From assembly GCF_014695915.1 (NCBI RefSeq), contig NZ_JACJPF010000084.1, positions 1 to 64,000 on the forward strand: a DNA stretch of 64,000 nt. Direction: 5' to 3'. Shown here one piece after another: positions 17,054-27,300 of this stretch. The stretch is from Trichocoleus sp. FACHB-40. Its GTDB lineage: Bacteria; Cyanobacteriota; Cyanobacteriia; Cyanobacteriales; FACHB-T130. The notes below the pieces were generated by a model, which ran no database searches, was not told where the DNA came from, and saw nothing but the letters and a program-made list of their open reading frames with translations. Position 1 is the first letter of the stretch; each line of letters opens with the position of its first letter. The translations under genes were made by a program, and so were the position numbers.

Positions 17054-18391
17054 ATGAGCAATTACTTAGCGATCGCTACTGTCACCGCTGCCTTGCAAAG
17101 AACTTTGCAGGCTGTAGTACAAGTAGACGTAGATGGCGCAAGAGTGACAATGGTACGACCTAGTAACTTGGGGAGTGGCACGCCAGAAACGGGAGTGAAT
17201 CTGTATCTTTATCAAGTGACGCTTAATTCCGTGTGGCGGAACAACGCTGATGTGCGGAATCGCAACCGTAAAGGAGAAATGGCAAAGCGATCGCACAATG
17301 CCTTAGATTTGCATTACATGATCAGTTTCTATGGCAATGAAGTTGAGTTAGAACCGCAACGACTTTTAGGCAGCGTAGTCCGTACCCTCAAGGATCAATC
17401 GACTTTGACACAGGAGATGATTTGGGACACAATCGCCGATTCTAACTTTACCTACTTGGCTGACTCTAACCTCTCTGAACAGGTAGAAGAAATTGACTTT
17501 GTGCCGATGGATCTATCTTTAGAAGATTTATCCAAAGTTTGGTCGGTATTCTTTCAAACTCCCTACACCTTGTCAGTCGCCTATCGCGCTACTGTAGTGA
17601 TAATCGAAGGGGAAGAGTCAGCCCAAAAAGCGCTACCAGTACGCGACTACAACTTTAGCGGTGTGATGCCGTTCCCAAATCAGCCAGTGATAGATCGGGT
17701 TGTGTCCCAAGCTGGAAGGTTTCAGCCGATCTCGGCAGACAGCACATTGGTGATTTGGGGTAAGCATTTGAAGAGTAGTATTACTCAAGTGCGCTTGGGT
17801 GAGGTGGAGGTGACACCCTCAGAGGTTCAGGATAACCAGATTGTCTTGTCCCTCTCCTCGTTCCCTGCTTCTTCCCTACAGGCAGGTGTACAAAGTTTGC
17901 AGGTGATTCACCGTATCTCAACCGGGACAGAAGCAGTATCGATGGGAGTTGAGTCAGCAGCAACTTCTAGAGGCAACTCGACACCAACATTAAGCTTACA
18001 GCGAAGTCTCCAACGCGGTGTGGAGTCAAATGTTGCACCTTTTGTGCTGCGTCCAACCGTAAAAGAGGTTAGCGTCTCAAATATACAAGAAAGTAGAGAT
18101 GAGTTGCACTCAGCTGATGTGATAGTGCAAGTCAATGTCACCATTGGCAACAAGCAGCGGGTGGTTATGGCACTCAATGAACGGTCAATTAATCCTGTGG
18201 CTTATCTTTTCGATGCCTTGCCACGTCGAAATGATACTAACCTGGTGACTGTTCCGGTGCGAGATGTGAAGCCTGGGGAGTATCTGGTGCGTTTGCACGT
18301 AGATGGGGCAGAAAGTCTGCTGAGTGTAGATATGGACAAGGACAGCCCAACATTTCAGCAGTATATTAGTCCGAAGGTAATAATTTCATGA
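17054..18391 (+). CDS. DUF4255 (Pvc16-type) CIS cap protein with long C-terminal extension
   Basis: A 445-residue protein. Residues 1-190 are a DUF4255 domain (VNLYLYQVTLNSVWRNND-like segment, HNALDLHYMISFYG, EPQRLLGSVVRTL, PYTLSVAYRATVVII). The C-terminal half has Ig-like or IPT/TIG-like strands (STLVIWGKHLKSSITQVRLG; VQSLQVIHRI). In CIS, Pvc16-type proteins terminate the tail end distal to the baseplate. The extension suggests extra surface contacts. It overlaps the AAA+ ATPase start by 4 bases (ATGA), so the two are translationally coupled. Confidence 0.88.
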   Translation: MSNYLAIATVTAALQRTLQAVVQVDVDGARVTMVRPSNLGSGTPETGVNLYLYQVTLNSVWRNNADVRNRNRKGEMAKRSHNALDLHYMISFYGNEVELEPQRLLGSVVRTLKDQSTLTQEMIWDTIADSNFTYLADSNLSEQVEEIDFVPMDLSLEDLSKVWSVFFQTPYTLSVAYRATVVIIEGEESAQKALPVRDYNFSGVMPFPNQPVIDRVVSQAGRFQPISADSTLVIWGKHLKSSITQVRLGEVEVTPSEVQDNQIVLSLSSFPASSLQAGVQSLQVIHRISTGTEAVSMGVESAATSRGNSTPTLSLQRSLQRGVESNVAPFVLRPTVKEVSVSNIQESRDELHSADVIVQVNVTIGNKQRVVMALNERSINPVAYLFDALPRRNDTNLVTVPVRDVKPGEYLVRLHVDGAESLLSVDMDKDSPTFQQYISPKVIIS

Positions 18392-20373
18392 ATGTCACGG
18401 CTACTAGCAACTTGCAGCAAGCTAACCAGCACTACTTGATGGCAGCACTGGCTCCGGTGCGTCAAGCGTTACAACGTCAAGCGCGGCTGGCGCAAGGGAA
18501 GCCGGATAAGGAACAGGATGAAGAATATTTTTCGCCTGGAAATGGGCTTTCGCCTCATGGAGCATTGGAGAAGCTTTGCACAACTTTTGGGCTGTCGAAT
18601 TTTGAGCGGGATGTGCTGCTGTTGTGCGTTGGGATGGAACTTGATGCTAGTTGGGCTAGCTTGTGCGCGATCGCTCAAGGTGTCCAAGAGCGGGTGTATC
18701 CTACTTTTAGTTTGGCTCTGACAATTTTACCAAACCCGGAATGGAGTGCTTTAACGCCTAACGCTCCTTTACGTCGGTGGCGACTGATTGACGTTGGATC
18801 GGGGAATGCACTCACCACTGCACCCCTGCGAATTGACGAGCAGATACTGCACTATATCGCTGGCGTACAGCATCTAGATGAGCGACTGATGGGTATTGTG
18901 GAGCCTGTCGCCGCTGTTAATATTTTAGTGCCGTCGCACCATCAACTAGCTCAAAGGCTGGCTCAGACGTGGGTTGAGGCATCACAGGAAGCGGTTTTAC
19001 CGATTATCTGTTTGTGTGGAGATGACGTTGCCAGTATGCAAGCGATCGCTTTGAAAGCCTGCGAACTTTTAGAAATGAATCTGAACGCCATCTTTGCCAG
19101 CACTGTTCCCACTGGCATCAACGAACTTAATAACCTAATGCGACTGTGGGAACGGGAAGCTGTTTTGAGTAATAGTGTGCTGTTACTGGAATGGGACGAC
19201 ACCGATGCAGGGGAGGGACTGCGAGAAAACGCGATCGCAACTATGGTAGAGCGCATCCGTTCTCCATTGGTAATTATCAGTCGCGATCGCCGCAAACAAC
19301 GCCAGCGTCCCCTAATCGCCATTGAAGTTCCCAAAGCAAGCCCCAGCGAACAGCGGGCAATTTGGCAAACTGCCTTGGGCGATGCAGCCATTAGCTTAAA
19401 CGGACACGTCGAAACCTTAGTTTCCCATTTCACCCTCAGCGCCACTACAATTTACGCTGCTTGTGCAGAAGCAAAAGGAAAGCTTGCAACTCAGGCAGAA
19501 GCAGAAGATTCCCCAATCCACAATCAATTATGGGATACCTGCCGCATTCAAGCGCGATCGCGTCTCAATGACCTGGCTCAACCGATTATCCCAGGAGCCA
19601 GTTGGGATGAGCTGGTATTGCCAGAGACACAACGCCAAGTTCTGCGCGATATTGCCGCCCACGTCCGCCAACGCGCCAGGGTTTACGAAAGTTGGGGATT
19701 TGCCGGGAAAGGCGGACGCGGCTTAGGCATCAGCGCTTTATTTGCTGGTGCTAGCGGTACAGGTAAAACAATGGCAGCAGAGGTAATAGCTGGAGAATTG
19801 CGGCTAGACCTTTACCGTATTGACTTGAGTTCCGTCATCAGCAAATACATCGGCGAGACAGAGAAGAACTTGCGGCGCGTATTTGACGCTGCTGAAGCTG
19901 GTGGGGCAATTCTGCTATTCGATGAAGCTGATGCTTTATTCGGCAAGCGTTCTGAGGTGAAAGACAGCCACGACCGTCATGCCAATATTGAAGTTAGCTA
20001 CCTGTTACAGCGCATGGAATCATACCGAGGTTTGGCAATTCTCACCACCAATCTGAAAGGTTCGCTGGATCAAGCTTTTCTGCGCCGGATTCGTTTTATC
20101 GTCCAATTTTCCTTCCCTGATGCTAATCAGAGAGCGGAAATATGGCAACGCATCTTTCCCAACAAGACACCAACGCAGGGGCTAGAGGCACGTAAGTTGG
20201 CACAGTTAAATGTCGCTGGCGGGAACATCCGCAATATTGCTTTGAATGCAGCTTTTATCGCAGCTGATGCCGGGGAGCCTGTGGGTATGAAACACGTTTT
20301 GCAAGCTGCCAAGAGCGAATATGTGAAGCTAGAAAGACCTCTGACGGATACGGAAGTGAAAGGCTGGGTGTGA
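18388..20373 (+). CDS. AAA+ ATPase of CIS locus (Pvc15-type)
   Basis: A 661-residue protein. The N-terminal ~420 residues are a variable regulatory domain (GLSNFERDVLLLCVGME, a segment often seen in Pvc15-type ATPases) with a degenerate first ATPase region. The C-terminal AAA+ module has Walker A GASGTGKT (residues ~453-460), Walker B LLFDEADALFGKRSE and a second-region-of-homology segment TTNLKGSLDQAFLRRIRF. CIS ATPases are needed for assembly and loading rather than for recycling sheath as in T6SS. It follows the DUF4255 gene with an ATGA overlap. Confidence 0.93.
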   Translation: MNVTATSNLQQANQHYLMAALAPVRQALQRQARLAQGKPDKEQDEEYFSPGNGLSPHGALEKLCTTFGLSNFERDVLLLCVGMELDASWASLCAIAQGVQERVYPTFSLALTILPNPEWSALTPNAPLRRWRLIDVGSGNALTTAPLRIDEQILHYIAGVQHLDERLMGIVEPVAAVNILVPSHHQLAQRLAQTWVEASQEAVLPIICLCGDDVASMQAIALKACELLEMNLNAIFASTVPTGINELNNLMRLWEREAVLSNSVLLLEWDDTDAGEGLRENAIATMVERIRSPLVIISRDRRKQRQRPLIAIEVPKASPSEQRAIWQTALGDAAISLNGHVETLVSHFTLSATTIYAACAEAKGKLATQAEAEDSPIHNQLWDTCRIQARSRLNDLAQPIIPGASWDELVLPETQRQVLRDIAAHVRQRARVYESWGFAGKGGRGLGISALFAGASGTGKTMAAEVIAGELRLDLYRIDLSSVISKYIGETEKNLRRVFDAAEAGGAILLFDEADALFGKRSEVKDSHDRHANIEVSYLLQRMESYRGLAILTTNLKGSLDQAFLRRIRFIVQFSFPDANQRAEIWQRIFPNKTPTQGLEARKLAQLNVAGGNIRNIALNAAFIAADAGEPVGMKHVLQAAKSEYVKLERPLTDTEVKGWV

Positions 20374-20657
20374 GGAGAGGATGCGATCGCATACTTCTTA
20401 AAGATGACAGATATTTCAAATTTCATCTTTTAGAAAGATGTAGAACGTTAAATTTTATTAGGGTGTTTACTACTACCTCAAAACAATATGTAACACTAGA
20501 AAAATTATTGATCTCGCTAAATATGAGAGATTCAGCTAAAAACCCCATATTCCTTCTTTAAAGGCATAAGCTAGTGAAAGAAAGAAGCGATCGCTTAAAT
20601 AAAAATATAATCTTTAAAGAAAGCGATCGCTAATAACTGTATACGTCCTTTGAAAAT
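20374..20657. other. Intergenic region with paired HIP1 sites
   Basis: Between the AAA+ ATPase and the convergent Nif11 gene. Two AAAGAAGCGATCGC-like blocks lie about 40 bases apart near 20580-20632, separated by AT-rich sequence. Nothing else is seen. Confidence 0.5.
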
Positions 20658-20867
20658 TTATAAACCAGGAATTTCTGATAATTCACCCTCCAATTCTTCT
20701 ACAACAAAGCCAGTAACCGCATTCCATTCTTCCACGGTGAAGCTATAGCCAGATTCTTCAGCCATCTTGACAAATGCTTCCAAATTAGGTGCAGAGTTAA
20801 GCTTCTCCTTTAAAGCCGGGTCAGCTTGAACAGCTTTGAAAAGTTTTGTAACTTCTTCTTTTGCCAT
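20658..20867 (-). CDS. Nif11-type leader-like peptide
   Basis: A 69-residue protein matching the Nif11/NHLP leader domain: a short helix (EEVTKLFKAVQADPALKEKL), an acidic NLEAFVKMAEESGYSFTVEEW segment and an ELEGELSEIPG end. In RiPP systems this leader is cut after a Gly-Gly-like site and followed by a core peptide. Here the protein ends at PGL, where the cleavage site would be, so no core is encoded. It is opposite in strand to the CIS genes around it. No RiPP-modifying enzyme is nearby. Confidence 0.8.
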   Translation of the reverse strand: MAKEEVTKLFKAVQADPALKEKLNSAPNLEAFVKMAEESGYSFTVEEWNAVTGFVVEELEGELSEIPGL

Positions 20868-21081
20868 AAATCCATATTTCCATCGCGCTAAATCAATGTT
20901 ACTTTAACAAATTGGGGAGATATTTTGAGCAACAGCTTCGGCAAAATCGGAGATTCACAGGCGGGACTCCTGTTCTGGGGATTAGAGAGGAGAAAAACTA
21001 TTACTAATAACAAATTTAAAATCCTTTCACCCAAAATTTAAAATCCCATAGTCCACCTATTTATTATTCGGAGAGTTTTCG

Positions 21082-23439
21082 GTGGCGCTGACAAACATTC
21101 CCAAAATCTTACTAAGAGAGTATCTGAGCAGAAATGCACCTCCAATCAGGCTTACCCAATACAATTGGTTAAGCCGATACCAATGGCTGGCACCAATAGT
21201 TGATGAAATCAAAACCGAACTAGATCCGCCAACCCCAGAAGAACAAACCGCCCTTGTTGACGCACCGCCGCAATTTACAGCGCAAGTCCACTCATTTGAA
21301 TCCCACTACTCAACTGAATCTCACTACAGATACTATCGTTGCAAGTATAGCGATCCCTTAGCCTGTAACTTGCCTCAACAGACCCTCCAGCAAGAGCCAA
21401 CAGCTAAGTATTGTTTAGAGTGCGGTTTTCCAGCTACCTTACCGGAAAAAAGTGAAATTCGGGGACGGCGCGGCAAATATCGAGTAGATACTTTAGTCGG
21501 AAAGCGCGGTATGGGTCGTCTGTACCAGGGAACCCAACTTTCCGATCAGCAGCCCATTGTCATTAAAGAATACCTGCTCCCTAACCGTTCCTTCAACCAG
21601 GAAGAAACTCGCCAGCGCAAGCAAACCTTTGAGCTAGTAGCAGGTTTGAGTCTAGCAGATGGAAGAGTTCAGGATTTGCGCCTGCGTCAGCCTTGGGATG
21701 CCATTGCTGACGGACTTGAGGAACGCTGCTACCTCATTACCAACGGCAATTTAGATACATACCCAACCCTCAGCGCTTACCTCGCCGCCAGTGGTGCGAT
21801 GACCAGTTGGCAAGTGCGCCTAGTTCTCAACCAAGTGTTGCAAACCCTGGAATCTCTCCACGGTCAAAAGTTCAGCCTGCCTTCTGGCCAAGTCCAGCAG
21901 GGAATGGCTCATGGCAATATCAGCCTTGATAGTTTGCTATACGTAGCAGACAAAGAGAAATTTTTTATACATCTATGCGATTTGGCTCTCTGGGAACGCT
22001 TGTTTGACCCGCCAAACACCGAAATCATCATTCCCACGCCTGCCCAAGATTTAGTAGCATTGGGATATGTAGGGTTTTACCTCTTGGTAGGGCGATCGCT
22101 TGACCCTTCCCATCAGCTTATTGACCCCAGAGATGAGCGACAATGGCCTCCCGTAGAGCCTCACCTGAAGAAGTTTATCCTTCGTCTTATCGGGCTAGAT
22201 GTGAGTTTTGAAAGTGCCGAAGAAGCGCGACTCGCTCTATTGAAATTGCCCCCAGATCAACATATTGATATTTTAGTTGTAGAAACAGCCTCGCCAGAAG
22301 ACGACCATACCAAGTTACGTCGCCCTCCCTACTGGCTGTTTGGTATCCTAGGATTGAGTTTATTAGGAATACTGGTTTGGGCGCTAATCCCCAAATCCCA
22401 AGCGGGGAATCTTGCCGATAACGACTTTCTAACTTGCTGCATCAAGGACATCTCTGCTATTCCTGGGGGGAAATTTAATTACACAGCGGAAGAAGCGGGA
22501 ACCTGGAGCTATATACTGCGACACGCAAACATAATATCCCAGGATAAAAATTTAGAAGAAAAGCTCCTAGAACGTCAGCCAAAATTACAGCTAAATTATC
22601 AACCAGAGCCTTCAGGAGAAGCAGCAATAGCACAAGTAATGTCCGGAAAAGCAAACTTTGCCATCTCCGGTCTGGTTAATGAATTGGCACCAGAGCTGAA
22701 ATCGAAAGAAGTTGCCTATGATGGTTTGGTAGTGTTTGTTGCCTTCAGCTATGCCAAAAGGGATAAGAGCCTTCCCCAGGCTTTAAAGGGGCAGATTACT
22801 TTTGAGCAATTGCGTAAACTCTACACAGGCGAAATTACAAACTGGAAACAGCTAGGCGGCCCCGATATACCAGTAAAACTTTATATTCCCAAAGAAACTG
22901 AGGCAGTACGAATCTTTGAGCAAAGAGTCCTCAAAAATGACCAAGAAATTGCTTTATTTAGAAAATTAATTCAAAAAGGCGAGCAGCCACCACCTTTGTT
23001 TAAAGATCCGTACACGCAAGAAATTAAACAGATGTCCACTTTTGAGACTCTGCGACAGGTGATTCGAGATTTCGAGGATGATGAAGTTGGGGGAATTGCT
23101 TTTGGTACGCTCAGCAAAGTTTTCGGCCAATGTTCAGCTTATCCTCTGGCTTTAATAGATGGAGATAAGACGGCTGTACAGGCTTTAATTCAAGACAACG
23201 GTAATCCCGTAAATCCCACAACAGACTTGTGCGATGATAAAGGAAGTTATCGCCCTAACGTCGAAGTTTTCAGAAATAGAAGCTATCCCTTGGGATATCC
23301 CATTGCTGTAGTTTATTCTGGAGATAACAGTCGTCCCCCGGTCGGTCAAAAGTTTGCTGAGCTATTGAGAACCCGCGAAGCACAACGTCTGCTGAGTAAA
23401 GCAGGGCTGGTGCCTTTGCAACCGCTACCACCAAACTAA
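21082..23439 (+). CDS. Zn-finger / pseudokinase / membrane / PstS-like binding fusion
   Basis: A 785-residue protein. Four Cys (residues 87, 95, 111, 114; YRCKY...C...YCLEC) form a probable zinc ribbon. Residues ~130-385 resemble a Ser/Thr kinase fold, but the catalytic HRD loop reads HGN (HGNISLDSLLY) and the DFG reads DLA, so it is likely a pseudokinase. One membrane helix (~415-437) follows. Residues ~460-780 resemble a periplasmic phosphate-binding (PstS-like) domain (FEQLRKLYTGEITNWKQLGG). The start is GTG with GGAG upstream. It is probably a membrane sensor whose binding domain is in the periplasm or lumen. It is located in the CIS right arm; coupling to CIS firing is inference. Confidence 0.85.
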   Translation: MALTNIPKILLREYLSRNAPPIRLTQYNWLSRYQWLAPIVDEIKTELDPPTPEEQTALVDAPPQFTAQVHSFESHYSTESHYRYYRCKYSDPLACNLPQQTLQQEPTAKYCLECGFPATLPEKSEIRGRRGKYRVDTLVGKRGMGRLYQGTQLSDQQPIVIKEYLLPNRSFNQEETRQRKQTFELVAGLSLADGRVQDLRLRQPWDAIADGLEERCYLITNGNLDTYPTLSAYLAASGAMTSWQVRLVLNQVLQTLESLHGQKFSLPSGQVQQGMAHGNISLDSLLYVADKEKFFIHLCDLALWERLFDPPNTEIIIPTPAQDLVALGYVGFYLLVGRSLDPSHQLIDPRDERQWPPVEPHLKKFILRLIGLDVSFESAEEARLALLKLPPDQHIDILVVETASPEDDHTKLRRPPYWLFGILGLSLLGILVWALIPKSQAGNLADNDFLTCCIKDISAIPGGKFNYTAEEAGTWSYILRHANIISQDKNLEEKLLERQPKLQLNYQPEPSGEAAIAQVMSGKANFAISGLVNELAPELKSKEVAYDGLVVFVAFSYAKRDKSLPQALKGQITFEQLRKLYTGEITNWKQLGGPDIPVKLYIPKETEAVRIFEQRVLKNDQEIALFRKLIQKGEQPPPLFKDPYTQEIKQMSTFETLRQVIRDFEDDEVGGIAFGTLSKVFGQCSAYPLALIDGDKTAVQALIQDNGNPVNPTTDLCDDKGSYRPNVEVFRNRSYPLGYPIAVVYSGDNSRPPVGQKFAELLRTREAQRLLSKAGLVPLQPLPPN

Positions 23440-23536
23440 AAATTAAAAATTCTTAATTTAGCTCAAATTCGACTTTCCGCTACTGATCGGCACTAAGGTA
23501 GAGGCATAAAATAGCAGTAAGGTCTGGGTTTTGGTT

Positions 23537-23731
23537 ATGGTAAATTATCGTTCTCCAGAGGCGCAGAAGGATGCTGTAGCTAATCAGAGCATACAACACT
23601 CCCGAAGTGCGCTTTCAAAGACAGCAGCTAAAGTTCTGCAAGATCCTCTACTGCTGCGACAGCTTAGCGACCAAGTATACAAACTGATGATTGAAGATTT
23701 GCGCCGTCAACGAGAACGCAGTAGAAACTAA
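23537..23731 (+). CDS. Small CIS-locus protein, unknown function
   Basis: A 64-residue, highly charged helical protein (LSKTAAKVLQDPLLLRQLSDQVYKLMIEDLRRQRERSRN) with no membrane segment. ATG 23537 is preferred over the TTG at 23531. It is 14 bases before the tube-like gene at 23746 and so part of the same operon. The pattern resembles small helical adaptors, but no family is recognised with certainty. Confidence 0.6.
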   Translation: MVNYRSPEAQKDAVANQSIQHSRSALSKTAAKVLQDPLLLRQLSDQVYKLMIEDLRRQRERSRN

Positions 23732-23745
23732 GGAGGATAATTTTG

Positions 23746-24336
23746 ATGGCACTTCCATTGCCACAATCACAGCCATCTGTGTCAAATCAGAATAACGGAC
23801 AGAATAAAAATGGCACAAGCACTCGCGAACTGAACTACGTTACAGCAAATCGCTTTTATGTAGAAATTCAGAGTAACATTACTGCGTGTTTCACAGAGTG
23901 CCAAGGCTTGGGTGTCACTATAAAAGCTCAAAAACGCTTAGAAGGTGGTGTCAACGACCAACAGAGAATTATTCTGGGTCAGGCAGAATTTTCTGATGTG
24001 ACGCTCAAACGTGGCATCACCAATGATTTAACCTTCTGGAATTGGATTAGTAAAATATTGAGCGATGTTGGACGCAATAAAGGTAATAATTTGCCGAAAA
24101 AAGAACGCCGCAACGTCAATATTCTAGTTTTTAACCAGGCAGGAGAAACGATGCAGTGTTGGACGCTAATCGGTGCCGTTCCGGTTTCTTGGAAAGCACC
24201 AGCATTAAACGCCGATTCTGGCACAGTGGCTATTGAAGAGTTGACTCTAGCATACGAAAGTTTGCAAGTTGATAACTCCCGTGCTGGCGGCTCCTCGATT
24301 TCTGGCGGACGCGATAAATTGGGATACTTCGCCTAG
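23746..24336 (+). CDS. gp19-like tail tube family protein (CIS)
   Basis: A 196-residue member of the gp19-like tube family. A Gln/Asn-rich N-terminal stretch of about 30 residues precedes the fold. The core shows FYVEIQSNITACFTECQGLG, DVTLKRGITNDLTFWNWI, NVNILVFNQAGETM and a VAIEELTLAYE end. The NxTLKRG motif is shared with the tube-like protein at 10682. ATG 23746 has AGGAGG about 9 bases upstream. It is followed directly by the 1392-residue repeat protein. It likely forms an adaptor or tube-initiator ring. Confidence 0.82.
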   Translation: MALPLPQSQPSVSNQNNGQNKNGTSTRELNYVTANRFYVEIQSNITACFTECQGLGVTIKAQKRLEGGVNDQQRIILGQAEFSDVTLKRGITNDLTFWNWISKILSDVGRNKGNNLPKKERRNVNILVFNQAGETMQCWTLIGAVPVSWKAPALNADSGTVAIEELTLAYESLQVDNSRAGGSSISGGRDKLGYFA

Positions 24337-24352
24337 TAATTAGCACAAATAT

Positions 24353-27300
24353 ATGGCGGAAATTCAAGACACCCACCCCCATAACAATCTTCCCAATGGA
24401 GAAACAACATCCCAGGAACCCCTTGGTTTCAAAAATCCCTTGCTTCCAGCTAATCCATTAGGACAAAATTTCATTAGCCGGAAATTTCTCTATCCGCTGG
24501 GAGCAAGGGCAATTACAGCATTTGATCCTTCGGTATTTTTTTCCCGCGAAATGCCGGATGAAGTGCCGCCGGACAATCCATTCGACAATTCACCCTTTTT
24601 CGCCGAATCCCAAGCCTCACAGTTGAGTAAATCGGTTGCAGCCTCTGATGGCATTACGTCAGCAGCAGCACCACCAGTCGTCGCGCAGCTAAAAGAATCC
24701 ACGCTAATACAACCTCGATTGGAAACCGAAAAACCAGCTTCGAGGGCAGAAGTAATTAAGCCTGTAACTACACCGCAAGTAACTTATAAGATTAATCAAG
24801 GTAAGGAAGACAATTCCGCCCTTTTGTCTTCTACTACCCCGCTTTCGGAAACGCCGCCAGCTACGATTACCGAAATAACTCAAATACAACCACGATTAGA
24901 AAGTAGAATATCAACTGACAGCCCTGAAGTAAGTCAGTCAATAACTGCACCACAATTAGCTTCTATAGCTGAAGAGAAACAAGAATTAGATCCAGCGATA
25001 GTGCCGCAAATTACGACTACCGAAGCAACTCAAATACAACCGCGATTAGAAAGTAAAATATCAACTGACAACTCTGAAGTAAGTCAGTCAATAACTGCAC
25101 CACAATTAGCTTCTATAGTTGAAGAGAAACAAGAATTAGATCCAGCGATAGTGCCGCAAATTACGACTACCGAAGCAACTCAAATACAACCGCGATTAGA
25201 AAGTAAAATACCAAATACAACCGGAGCAATTGAGTCGGGGATTACACGACAAGAAACCTTAGCGACACCAAAAGCAGCAGAAGAAATTACAGATTCTCAG
25301 TCAGAATTTGCAGCTTTAGCTTCTGCCCCGAAGTCAGAGGAAACACCACAAGTTACCGCTACACACGTAGCTCAAATACAACCGCGATTAGAAAGTAAAA
25401 TATCAACTCAGAACCCTGAAGTAATTCAGTCAATCACTGCACCACAAGTAAATTCTGCAATAACTCAAGAGAAAGAAGCATTCGCACCAGCCATAAGTCC
25501 GGAAGTTACGCTTACAGATGCAACAATTGTACAAGCGTTTAAAGAAAGTAAAACAGAACCTGACAACCCTGAAGCAATTGAGACAGGGACTGCACTACAA
25601 GTAATAGAAAAAACAACTCAAGAGGAAGAAAAGTTCGCAACTCTACCTTCTTCTACCACGCTTTCAAAAACGCCGCAAGTTACGATTACAGACTTAACTC
25701 AAATACAACCGCGATTAGAAAAACAAACACAATTTATTAAAATTAAAACGGAAGGACTTGAGTCATTAACAGTAACTTCTCCACAAGTAGCTGAGGAAGT
25801 AACTCAAGAAAGAGTAAAATTCGCACCAAGGATAACGCCGGAAGATACAATTACAGCCGCAAGGCAAATACAACCGCGATTAGAAAGTCAAATATCAACT
25901 GACAACACAGAAAAAATTGAGTCAGTAGCTGCACCACAAGTAGCTGATGAAGTAACTCAAGAGAAGGAAGATTTCGCACCAGCGATAACGCCGCAAGTTA
26001 CGATTACAGACGCAACCCAAGTACAAACGTTTAAAGAAACAGAAAGACCAACTATAAAAACTGAAGGAATTGAGTCAGTAGCTGCACCACAAGTAGCTGG
26101 TGAAGTAACTCAAGAGAAGGAAGATTTCGCACCACGGATAACGCCACAAGTTACGATTACAGACGCAACCCAAGTACAAACGTTTAAAGAAACAGAAAGA
26201 CCAACTATAAAAACTGAAGGAATTGAGTCAGTAGCTGCACCACAAGTAGCTGGTGAAGTAACTCAAGAGAAGGAAGATTTCGCACCACGGATAACGCCAC
26301 AAGTTACGTCCGCAGACGCAATAGAACGTCCAATATCGGCTGAGAATACAGAAGAAATTGAGTCAGGAACAGTAACTTCACCACAAGTAGATGAGGAAGT
26401 AACTCAAGAGAAAGAAGAATTTGCACCAGCAACAACGCCGGAAGTTACGATTACAAACGCAACGGTACAACCGAGATTAGAAAGTAAAATATCAGTTGAG
26501 AATACAGAAGGAATTGAGTCAGGAACTGCACCACAGGTAAATTATCTAACAACTCAACAGAAGGAAGATTTCGCACCAGCAACAACGCCGGAAATTACGA
26601 TTGCAGACGCAACGGTACAACCGCGATTAGAAAGTAAAAGATTAGTTGAGAATACAGAAGAAATTGAGTCAATAGCTGCACCAGAAGTAGCTGATGAAGT
26701 AACTCAGCAAAAAGTAGAATTTGCACCAGCAACAACGCCGGAAGTTACGATTACAGACGCAGCTCAAGTACAAGCGTTTAAAGAAACACCAACTACAAAA
26801 ACTGGAGTAATTGAGTCAGAAATTGCCCTTCAAGTAGCTTCGGAAGCAACTCAAGAGAAAGAAGCATTCGCCCCCGTAACAACGCCGGAAGTTACGATTG
26901 GAGACACAACGGTACAACCACGATTAGAAAGTAAAATACTAACTACAAAAACTGAAGGAATTGGGCCGGGAACTTCACCACAAGTAGTTTCTAAAGTAAA
27001 TGAGGCTCAGTCAGAATTTGGAGCTTTAGCTTCTGTCACAATGTCAGAGGAAACGCCGCAAGTTACGACAACAAAGTCAATTCAAGTACAAGCGCAATTA
27101 GAAACTCAAACACCAGCTACAACCGAAGGAATTGAGCAGAAAACTACACCAGACGCAGCACCCTTACCACCACAGCCAGCCGTAGAACAAATGATTGAGG
27201 TAGCAGTGTTACCAAACGTTAGGGAACCGATACCGTTTTCTGTAAGCCGGAAGGTAGAGTCACTAGAAATGCCCGTGATCGCTTCTGAAAAAACGCTTAC

